Notes under the pieces: model-generated
The model's database searches: none
The model's input: the letters and a program-made list of their open reading frames with translations, nothing else
What the model was told of the DNA's origin: nothing
Made by a program: the position numbers and the translations under genes
DNA from: Deltaproteobacteria bacterium
GTDB lineage: Bacteria > Myxococcota_A > Polyangia > Polyangiales > JADJMO01
Direction of reading: 5' to 3'
Length of the DNA stretch: 34,126 bases
NCBI GenBank assembly: GCA_016182965.1
Contig: JACPFM010000028.1
Coordinates: forward strand, 1-34,126
Part shown: positions 19,011 to 24,998 of the stretch, piece after piece
How positions within the stretch are numbered: position 1 is the first letter of the stretch
How the letters are laid out: each line of letters starts with the position of its first letter

Positions 19011-19027
19011 GCCTTACGGTCGAGCCC

Positions 19028-20143
19028 ATGGACATCCCGTACGTCCGCGGTCGCGTCGCCACGCAAGCTCATGTGGGCCTCCCCGAGGGCACCGTCGAGG
19101 AGGAGTACGCGCGCAACGGCTTCTTCGGCCGGTACGCGCACCTCTATCGCAAGCACGCGCCGGTCGGCTGGACGCGCATCGAGGGCCACCTGAAGCCGCG
19201 GGCGTACGACCTGCGAAGCATCGAGGAGGGGGCGGACTACCTCTCGTCGCGCCGGGCGATCCTCGAGAACGCCGACGTGCGGCTGCACCTCGCGACGGTG
19301 TCGTCGCCGATGCCCTACCTGTTCCGCAACGCCGACGCCGACGAGATCCTCTTCGTCCACGAGGGCGCGGGGCGCCTGGAGACCGACTTCGGTCCGCTCC
19401 CCTACGAGCCGGGCGATTACGTCGTGATCCCGCGCGGGACCGCGCACCGCCTGTCGCCGACCTCGCGCTCCAAGCTGCTGGTGGTCGAGGCGTTCTCCGA
19501 GGTCACCGTGCCCGATCGCGGGATGCTCGGGCAGCACGCGCTCTTCGATCCGGCGGTGCTGCGCGTGCCGTCGCCCGAGGAGGGCTCGTCGATGCAGCCG
19601 ACGATCGCCGAGACCGGCGAGTACGAGGTGCGCATCCAGCACACCGGCGAGATCACCCGCCTGTTCTACCCGCACTGCCCGCTCGACGTGGTCGGCTGGA
19701 AGGGCACCCTCGCGCCCACGCTCCTCAACGTGCGCGACATCCGCCCGGTGCTGTCGGATCGCTACCACCTGCCGCCGAGCGCCCACTCGACGTGGCTGAT
19801 GAAGAACGCGGTGGTCTGCACGTTCCTGCCGCGGCCGCTCGAGAACGGCGATCCGAAGGCGCTGAAGGTGCCCTTCTACCACTCGAACATCGATTTCGAC
19901 GAGGTGCTGTTCTACCACCGCGGCGAGTTCTTCAGCCGCGCCGGCATCGCCGCCGGGATGCTCACCTTCCACCCGCAGGGCATCCACCACGGGCCGCAGT
20001 CGCCGGCGTTCGCGCGGGCCGAGAAGGCGCGCGCGACCGAGGAGGTCGCGGTGATGCTCGACACGAAGAACCCGCTGCGCCCGTGCCAGGCCGCGACGCA
20101 GGTGGAGATCGCCGACTACTGGAAGAGCTGGAGCACGAAATGA
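19028..20143 (+). CDS. hmgA: Homogentisate 1,2-dioxygenase (short bacterial form)
   Basis: The enzyme opens the aromatic ring of homogentisate to give maleylacetoacetate using Fe(II) and O2. The 371-residue product is shorter than the about 430-440-residue eukaryotic/pseudomonad enzyme but matches the short cupin-type bacterial version. The N-terminal part has EEYARNGFFGRYAHLYRKH, and a metal site near the C-terminus includes His285 and Glu292 in YHSNIDFDEVLFYHRG and His321 in GIHHGP. The start at 19028 follows the putative LysR operator. Its stop overlaps the hpd start (ATGA), so the two enzymes are translationally coupled. The later pathway enzymes (isomerase, fumarylacetoacetase) are not in the window. 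Confidence 0.88.
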   Translation: MDIPYVRGRVATQAHVGLPEGTVEEEYARNGFFGRYAHLYRKHAPVGWTRIEGHLKPRAYDLRSIEEGADYLSSRRAILENADVRLHLATVSSPMPYLFRNADADEILFVHEGAGRLETDFGPLPYEPGDYVVIPRGTAHRLSPTSRSKLLVVEAFSEVTVPDRGMLGQHALFDPAVLRVPSPEEGSSMQPTIAETGEYEVRIQHTGEITRLFYPHCPLDVVGWKGTLAPTLLNVRDIRPVLSDRYHLPPSAHSTWLMKNAVVCTFLPRPLENGDPKALKVPFYHSNIDFDEVLFYHRGEFFSRAGIAAGMLTFHPQGIHHGPQSPAFARAEKARATEEVAVMLDTKNPLRPCQAATQVEIADYWKSWSTK

Positions 20144-21249
20144 GCAGCACGAACAACCCGGTCGGCCTTCGGGGGATCGACTTCGTCGAGTTCGTCTCGC
20201 CCGACCCCGACGCGCTCGATCGCCTGTTCAAGGCGTTCGGGTTCTCGCGCACCATGCGTCACGCGAGCAAGCGCATCGATCTGTACGTGCAGAACGACAT
20301 CGTCTTCCTCCTCAACCGCGAGCCGCGCTCCTTCGGCGCGTCGTTCGCCGCGCTGCACGGGCCGAGCATCTGCTCGATGGGCTGGCGGGTGGTCGACGCC
20401 CACGTCGCCGCGGAGGTCGCCGTGTCGCGCGGCGCGCGGCGCCGCCCCGAGGCCGATCTGGCCTACGCCGGCGGCGCGCCGGTGCCGGCGATCTTCGGCA
20501 TCGGCGACTCGCTGATCTACTTCATGGAGCTCGGGGAAGGCCTCTCCGGCGCAGAGAAGTGGCAGCGGCTCGGCTTCGTCGCGCTCGACGCGCCCGACCT
20601 CGCCCCGGGCAAGGGCTTCACCGTCATCGACCACCTGACCAACAACGTGGAGAAGGGGACGATGCAGCGGTGGGCCGCCTTCTACAAGGAGGTCTTCGGC
20701 TTCACCGAGGTGCGTTACTTCGACATCCGCGGCGCGAAGACCGGGCTCACGAGCTACGCGCTGCGCTCGCCCGACGGGAGCTTCTGCATCCCGATCAACG
20801 AGGCCGACGAGAAGAAGTCGCAGATCAACGAGTACCTCGACGAGTACAAGGGGCCGGGCATCCAGCACCTCGCCTTCCTCACCGACGACATCCTCGCCTC
20901 GCTCCGCACGCTCGAGGGAAGCCCCATCGAGATGCTCGACATCGACGACGAGTACTACGCCGGCATCTTCGAGCGCGTCCCTGGCGTGACCGAGGACCAA
21001 GGCGAGATCCGCCGTCGCAACGTGCTCGTCGACGGCGACGAGCAGGGCTACCTGCTGCAGATCTTCACCAAGAACCTGATCGGCCCGATCTTCGTGGAGA
21101 TCATCCAGCGCAAGAACCACCTCTCCTTCGGGGAGGGGAACTTCGGCGCGCTGTTCCGCAGCATCGAGCGCGATCAGCAGCGGCGCGGCGTCTTCGACGC
21201 GCCCGACGATCAATCCTCGCGCGCGAACGTCACCACCACCCAGACGTAG
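20140..21249 (+). CDS. hpd: 4-Hydroxyphenylpyruvate dioxygenase
   Basis: This Fe(II)-dependent oxygenase converts 4-hydroxyphenylpyruvate to homogentisate, the substrate of the upstream hmgA product. The 369-residue protein consists of two vicinal-oxygen-chelate halves. The three iron ligands fall where expected: His165 in VIDHLTNNV, His243 in IQHLAFLT and Glu320 in FVEIIQRK. QIFTKNLIGPIFVEIIQRK and the C-terminal GEGNFGALFRSIERDQ are near-diagnostic. It overlaps hmgA by 4 bp. The last 40 bp overlap the convergent gene at 21210-21470, so the C-terminal tail is probably free to vary. Confidence 0.95.
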   Translation: MSSTNNPVGLRGIDFVEFVSPDPDALDRLFKAFGFSRTMRHASKRIDLYVQNDIVFLLNREPRSFGASFAALHGPSICSMGWRVVDAHVAAEVAVSRGARRRPEADLAYAGGAPVPAIFGIGDSLIYFMELGEGLSGAEKWQRLGFVALDAPDLAPGKGFTVIDHLTNNVEKGTMQRWAAFYKEVFGFTEVRYFDIRGAKTGLTSYALRSPDGSFCIPINEADEKKSQINEYLDEYKGPGIQHLAFLTDDILASLRTLEGSPIEMLDIDDEYYAGIFERVPGVTEDQGEIRRRNVLVDGDEQGYLLQIFTKNLIGPIFVEIIQRKNHLSFGEGNFGALFRSIERDQQRRGVFDAPDDQSSRANVTTTQT

Positions 21250-21470
21250 GCGCCGAGCGCGGCCAGCACCAGCGCGGACGCCGGCCGCAGGGAGAGGGCG
21301 CCCGCCTGGTACGCGGCGCACGTGGCCACGAAGCCGGCGATGGCGAGCCCCCCGAACACGACCAGCGACTGCGGCGGCGCCTCGCGCGGGACGGCCGCCG
21401 CTCTGCGCGCGGTCGAGAGCTCCCGCGCCCGGCGCGCGTGCGCGCGCGACCGCAGTCGTGCGCGCCTCAC
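21210..21470 (-). CDS. Small protein with two membrane segments
   Basis: The 86-residue protein has a basic N-terminal 35 residues rich in Arg/Ala, then two hydrophobic helices (LVVFGGLAIAGFVATCAAY and ASALVLAALGAYVWVVVTF) joined by a short loop. The start is taken as GTG at 21470, overlapping the upstream TGA (GTGA), which indicates translational coupling to the CxxC protein. Longer in-frame starts would overlap that gene. The 3' end overlaps hpd antiparallel by 40 bp. Family not recognised. Confidence 0.6.
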   Translation of the reverse strand: MRRARLRSRAHARRARELSTARRAAAVPREAPPQSLVVFGGLAIAGFVATCAAYQAGALSLRPASALVLAALGAYVWVVVTFARED

Positions 21471-21709
21471 GACAACCCCCGCGGCGGGCTCGCCCCCCAA
21501 GTCGTCAGCGGGGGCGGCTCGCGCCGCGCGCGCATGGCTTCGATCGCCCGCCCGAGCGTGCTCCACAGCGACTCGACCGCGCCGGGCTCCAGGCGGACCG
21601 TGGTCGGCCCGAGCTCGATCGACACCACGTCACACTCGCGGCACCGCCGGACCTTCGCGATGGGGCCGGCCGCCAGCATCTCGTGAGCGCACTCTTTCCG
21701 ATCGGCCAT
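21467..21709 (-). CDS. Small CxxC (zinc-ribbon-like) protein
   Basis: The 80-residue protein starts MADRKECAHE and contains VRRCRECDVVSIELGPTTVR, followed by an amphipathic helix (PGAVESLWSTLGRAIEAM). The C...H...C-x-x-C arrangement followed by a beta strand of the type (V/S)(I)xLGPxTVRL suggests a small metal- or iron-linked domain; similar short proteins of unknown function occur in several phyla, as far as I recall. The start at 21709 is supported by GGAGG at 21720-21724. A promoter with a Fur-like operator lies just upstream, and the small two-helix membrane protein is coupled behind it. Confidence 0.7.
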   Translation of the reverse strand: MADRKECAHEMLAAGPIAKVRRCRECDVVSIELGPTTVRLEPGAVESLWSTLGRAIEAMRARREPPPLTTWGASPPRGLS

Positions 21710-21741
21710 GTTCCGCGGACCTCCAGGGGACGAACCGTTGA

Positions 21742-21787
21742 TGAAAACGACTTTCAATTTCATCTCAGGGTTCGTTGGGCCCGTCAA
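21742..21787 (-). promoter_or_regulatory. Candidate sigma70 promoter with Fur-like operator
   Basis: On the minus strand TTGACG (21787-21782) is followed after 17 bp by a weak -10, GATGAA (21764-21759). Just downstream is the inverted repeat TGAAA-N5-TTTCA (21742-21756). In plus orientation it reads TGAAAACGACTTTCA, two mismatches from a typical Fur box TGAAAATGATTTTCA. The operator placement, just after the -10 and 33 bp before the start codon, fits repression. Low A+T elsewhere makes this block stand out. Fur control is inference. Confidence 0.45.
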
Positions 21788-21796
21788 CTGGAATCT

Positions 21797-22300
21797 TCAG
21801 TCCGTCGCCCTTCGGCCTGTTTTCACGTTCTTCTTCACGTTCTTCCTGGCGTCGAGGCTGATCGGTCCGGCGCCGAAGTAGATGAGGGCGAGCGCGGCGC
21901 CGAGCATCGAGATGTTCTTCATGAAGTGCGCCTGCTGGTTCAGCCGCATCATCGCGTCGTCCATCTTCCAGAACGGGTGCATGTAGTAGGCGACGGGCGC
22001 GAGGAAGATCACGAGCAGCGTCGCGCCGAGGTGCGTCTTGTAACCGAGCATCACGCTCAGCGCGCCGATCACGGCGATGATGCCGGAGAGAGGCACGAGG
22101 ACGTTCGGCATGGGGACGCCCATCGACGCGCCGTACGCGATCACCGGCTGCGTGAAGTGCCCGACGCCCGAGGTCAGGAAGATGAGGCCGAAGAGGACGC
22201 GCCCGATCGGCGCAAGCACGCGGGCGGACGTCGCGCGCGTGCGCGTGTCGTCGCGCGACGGAATCGACAGTCGCGGAGCTTCGTAGACGTTGGCAGCCAT
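21797..22300 (-). CDS. DoxX family membrane protein
   Basis: The 167-residue protein has a 28-residue N-terminal extension and four hydrophobic helices with the DoxX pattern: IGRVLFGLIFLTSGVGHFTQ (helix 1), VPLSGIIAVIGALSVMLGYKT, LLVIFLAPVAYYMHPFW and ISMLGAALALIYFGAGP. DoxX-like proteins are inner-membrane proteins variously linked to thiosulfate:quinone oxidation or redox stress; no specific role can be assigned. The C-terminus is Lys-rich. The ATG at 22300 is preceded by a good ribosome-binding site (GGGAGG). It has its own upstream region containing the decamer repeats at 22417-22468. Confidence 0.8.
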   Translation of the reverse strand: MAANVYEAPRLSIPSRDDTRTRATSARVLAPIGRVLFGLIFLTSGVGHFTQPVIAYGASMGVPMPNVLVPLSGIIAVIGALSVMLGYKTHLGATLLVIFLAPVAYYMHPFWKMDDAMMRLNQQAHFMKNISMLGAALALIYFGAGPISLDARKNVKKNVKTGRRATD

Positions 22301-22416
22301 TCCCGACCTCCCGGCGCGGCCGAGCCCGACGTGGGCCTCGCGGAAGCGCGCGCGCGACCCTTCCGGAGCAAGCCGCGTGCGCGCTCACCGTCGCGCCGCG
22401 ACGGCTCGGCCTCTTC

Positions 22417-22468
22417 ATGGAGCGATGTGGAGCGATGTGGAGCGATATGGAGCGATATGGAGCGATGG
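22417..22468. repeat. Helically phased decamer repeats
   Basis: Two copies of AGCGATGTGG and two of AGCGATATGG run without gaps (22421-22460), with partial copies on both sides (ATGG before, AGCGATGG after). The 10-bp period equals about one helical turn, so each unit presents the same DNA face. They lie 120-170 bp upstream of doxX and just downstream of the convergently oriented-free end of the lipoprotein gene at 22498. They could be protein-binding sites or a simple slippage product. Confidence 0.85.
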
Positions 22469-22497
22469 AGCGCGACGGCACGCTTCCGCGGTCGCCG

Positions 22498-22866
22498 TCA
22501 CTGCGCGTTGGGCCCGGCGTACGGCGTGGGCACCGCCGGGGTCGTCACCGCCGCCGAGGAGGCCGCCGGGGCGGCGGCCTTGGCGATGGTGATCGGCACG
22601 CAGTTGCCGCTGCCCTCGTCGCAGGTCTGGTCGGGGCTGCATGAGGTCTTGTCGCAACGGACCGGATCGCAACGCTCGGTGCTGACGTTGCACCGCGTGT
22701 TGGTCGGGCAGCCGGAGATCTTGCACCCGCCCGCCGCGACGTAGAGGACGGCGCCGACGCCGACGTTGGCCGCGGCCAGGCCGGGAGAGTTCGAGTACAC
22801 GCGCCCATCGGGCAGCATCGGCCCGCAGCCGACCAGCGTGACCAGGAGCGCCAGGCTCGTGCGCAT
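22498..22866 (-). CDS. Cys-rich lipoprotein with Ala/Pro tail
   Basis: The 122-residue product has a signal peptide MRTSLALLVTLVGC, with the lipidation site at Cys14. A Gly/Ala-rich hydrophobic stretch (around AANVGVGAVLYVAAGG) is followed by a tight Cys cluster in which cysteines are spaced by three to nine residues (CKISGCPTNTRC, CDPVRCDKTSC, CDEGSGNC). The C-terminal 30 residues are Ala/Pro/Thr-rich and probably disordered. The Cys pattern resembles short extracellular repeats common in myxobacterial lipoproteins. It precedes nothing in the same operon closely; the Nudix gene lies 34 bp upstream on the same strand. Confidence 0.7.
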   Translation of the reverse strand: MRTSLALLVTLVGCGPMLPDGRVYSNSPGLAAANVGVGAVLYVAAGGCKISGCPTNTRCNVSTERCDPVRCDKTSCSPDQTCDEGSGNCVPITIAKAAAPAASSAAVTTPAVPTPYAGPNAQ

Positions 22867-22900
22867 GCCCGAAGTCTACCGCAGTCGTCGTCTTCCGCAC

Positions 22901-23395
22901 TCAGGGCGCGTCGGCCGGCCGGGCGAGCCAGTCGCGGACGGCGAGGCCCGTCCCGAACGGCCATGGACGGAGCTTCTCGCGCGGCACCGATTTGTGCTGC
23001 GCGATCTCGTCGCCGAGCGTGATCGTGCCGTGCGCGCGCACGTGGTACGCCACGATGAGCTCGTTGCGTTGCTCGAACGGGTAGACGCCGATCAGGCGCA
23101 CCACCTCCCCCTCGAGGCCGAGCTCCTCGCGCAGCTCGCGGAGCACGCCGGCCTCCGGCGACTCGCCCTTCTCGAGGAAGCCGGTGACGAGCCCGAACAT
23201 CTTCTCGGGCCACCCGTGGTTGCGCACGAGCACCACGACGCCCTCGTGCTCGACGATCGCCGCGACCACCGGCAGCGGGTTGTCCCAGAACACGAACCCG
23301 CAGCCTTCGGCGGGGCACACGAGGCGCTCCCGGCCGGCGTGATCGCGTGCGACGAGCGCCGTCGCGCATCGGGGGCAGTGCTTGGTGGCGTTCAT
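22901..23395 (-). CDS. Nudix hydrolase with N-terminal zinc ribbon
   Basis: The 164-residue protein carries a complete Nudix box (residues 72-94, GFLEKGESPEAGVLRELREE then LGL) matching GX5EX7REUXEEXGU, which binds divalent metal and hydrolyses nucleoside diphosphates linked to another group. The N-terminus has a zinc ribbon with Cys7, Cys10, Cys27 and Cys32, followed by FVFWDNPLPVVAAIV. This zinc ribbon-Nudix arrangement occurs in NudC-like and ADP-ribose/NADH pyrophosphatase-like enzymes, but the protein is much shorter than NudC (about 257 residues) so the substrate is uncertain. It lies between two lipoprotein genes on the same strand. Confidence 0.88.
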   Translation of the reverse strand: MNATKHCPRCATALVARDHAGRERLVCPAEGCGFVFWDNPLPVVAAIVEHEGVVVLVRNHGWPEKMFGLVTGFLEKGESPEAGVLRELREELGLEGEVVRLIGVYPFEQRNELIVAYHVRAHGTITLGDEIAQHKSVPREKLRPWPFGTGLAVRDWLARPADAP

Positions 23396-23453
23396 CGTTC
23401 GACAGCGTAGTACGCGACGAGGCCGTTCGCTGCTCGGCGGCGAGAGCGTGGCA

Positions 23454-23942
23454 TCAGCACGGTGGGCTGATGCAGCCCCAGCGTGCGCCGTCGGCGACGA
23501 GGTCGCACCGGCAGGTGATCGGACACCAGGTCGGGTACGCGCAGACGCGGTCGACCTCGGAGACCGGGCAGCGGAGCGTCGCCGGTGGCCGCGTCGGGCA
23601 GCGGCCTTCGCACGTGTCGGCGGCGCACACCCAGCTGCCGCGCTCGCAGACGCACTCGGCCCGGCACGCGGTGCCGTAGGTGCAGCGGCGCCCCTCGTCG
23701 TCGTCGTCGCAGCCCTCGCCGATCAGCGGGCGGCGGGTCGGGCAGACGAAGGCGCCGCCGTCCGTGGCGACATCTCTCCCGGCGTCCGTGGCGTCCTCGG
23801 ATGCGTCGAACAGCCCGTCGATCGGGGCGTCCCCGGCGAACGCGTCGTCGTCGGTCGTCACCGGCGCGGTGCGTGCGCCGCAGGCGGCGAGGAGCGTCAC
23901 GGCCACCCACGACATCTCGAGAACGGCGCGCGGTCGACGCAT
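23454..23942 (-). CDS. Cys-rich lipoprotein with acidic linker
   Basis: The 162-residue product starts MRRPRAVLEMSWVAVTLLAAC, with the lipobox L-A-A-C. An Asp/Ala-rich linker (TDDDAFAGDAPIDGLFDASE) precedes a compact region of 15 or so cysteines that includes CVCERGSWVC, the pattern C-x(G/S)-x-W-x-C typical of small disulfide domains, and ends in SPPC. The ATG at 23942 sets the signal peptide; a start nine codons later (MSWVAV) also works. It is divergent from the oxidase operon across 72 bp. Function unknown; surface or periplasmic location is likely. Confidence 0.72.
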   Translation of the reverse strand: MRRPRAVLEMSWVAVTLLAACGARTAPVTTDDDAFAGDAPIDGLFDASEDATDAGRDVATDGGAFVCPTRRPLIGEGCDDDDEGRRCTYGTACRAECVCERGSWVCAADTCEGRCPTRPPATLRCPVSEVDRVCAYPTWCPITCRCDLVADGARWGCISPPC

Positions 23943-24014
23943 GGCAGGCACGCAGCGTACGCCCTCTTCGCTCGCGCAAACACGACGGGAACGCGCCGGC
24001 ATCACACCGGGGCC

Positions 24015-24998
24015 ATGGAGCGACTCGGAGCTCACGGCGAGGCGTCGCTCGCGTTCGCCGTGCAGATCCCGAGCCCGCAGTCCGCGCTCGAGCCGGCGGG
24101 TCGCGACGCCGAACGGATCGCGTCGCTGTTCCCGATCCTCTTCGGCGGCGGCGCCGCGATCTGGCTGGTCGTGATGGGGCTCACCGTGTACGCGGTGGTG
24201 CTCCGCGATCGGAGGCACCAACGCGACCGCACGCGTCGCTGGGTCGTCGGTGGCGGCGCGTTCGCCACCACCGCCCTGCTCGGGCTCCTGCTCGTGCGCG
24301 GGCTCTCCGCGATGCCGGAGCTGCTCGATCCCGGCGCGCCGGGCGGCCCGAAGATCCGTGTCTCCGGCGAGCAGTGGTGGTGGCGCGTGCGCTACGAGCT
24401 GCCCGACGGCGCCAGCTTCGAGCTGGCCAACGAGCTGTGGCTCCCGCGCGGGCGCCGGATGCCGCTCCTGCTCGAGAGCCCCGACGTCATCCACTCGTTC
24501 TGGCTCCCCTCGCTCGGGGGAAAGATCGACGTCATCCCCGGCCGGGTGAACCGCCTGGGCCTGGAGCCGACGCGCACGGGCACGTTCACCGGCGTGTGCG
24601 CGGAGTACTGCGGCCTGTCGCACGCGCGGATGCTCTTCCACGTGGTGGTCGTCGAGCCGCCGGCGTTCGAGGCGTGGCTCGCGGCGCAGCGGGCCGACGC
24701 GCGCGCGCCGGCGGCCGTCCTCGCGCAGCGTGGCCACCTCCTCTTCCAGCAGCACGGGTGCGGGGCGTGCCACGCCGTGCGCGGCACCGCGGCGCGCGGC
24801 GCGGTCGGCCCCGATCTCACGCACGTCGGCGGGCGTGTGTCCGTCGCCGCCGGCACCGTCGCCAACGACGTGGCCGGCTTCGAGGAGTGGCTCGCGCGCA
24901 CCGAGGCGCTCAAGCCGGGCGTGCACATGCCTTCGTTCCACATGCTGTCGAGCGAGGAGCGCAACGCCCTCGCCACCTGGCTCGACGGGCTGCAATGA
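24015..24998 (+). CDS. ctaC: Cytochrome c oxidase subunit II with fused cytochrome c domain (caa3 type)
   Basis: The subunit takes electrons to the CuA centre. The 327-residue protein has two membrane helices (about 38-60 and 75-98), then the cupredoxin domain with the CuA set: His160 in VIHSFW, and Cys195, Glu197, Cys199, His203 and Met206 in CAEYCGLSHARM. A C-terminal cytochrome c domain has the heme site Cys249-x-x-Cys252-His253 (CGACH) and a probable axial Met305 in HMPSF. No obvious cleavable signal peptide is seen; the N-terminus begins MERLGAHGEASLAF. Its stop overlaps the ctaD start (ATGA). It opens a five-gene operon. Electrons could enter via the fused heme or the triheme protein at the operon end. 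Confidence 0.93.
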   Translation: MERLGAHGEASLAFAVQIPSPQSALEPAGRDAERIASLFPILFGGGAAIWLVVMGLTVYAVVLRDRRHQRDRTRRWVVGGGAFATTALLGLLLVRGLSAMPELLDPGAPGGPKIRVSGEQWWWRVRYELPDGASFELANELWLPRGRRMPLLLESPDVIHSFWLPSLGGKIDVIPGRVNRLGLEPTRTGTFTGVCAEYCGLSHARMLFHVVVVEPPAFEAWLAAQRADARAPAAVLAQRGHLLFQQHGCGACHAVRGTAARGAVGPDLTHVGGRVSVAAGTVANDVAGFEEWLARTEALKPGVHMPSFHMLSSEERNALATWLDGLQ

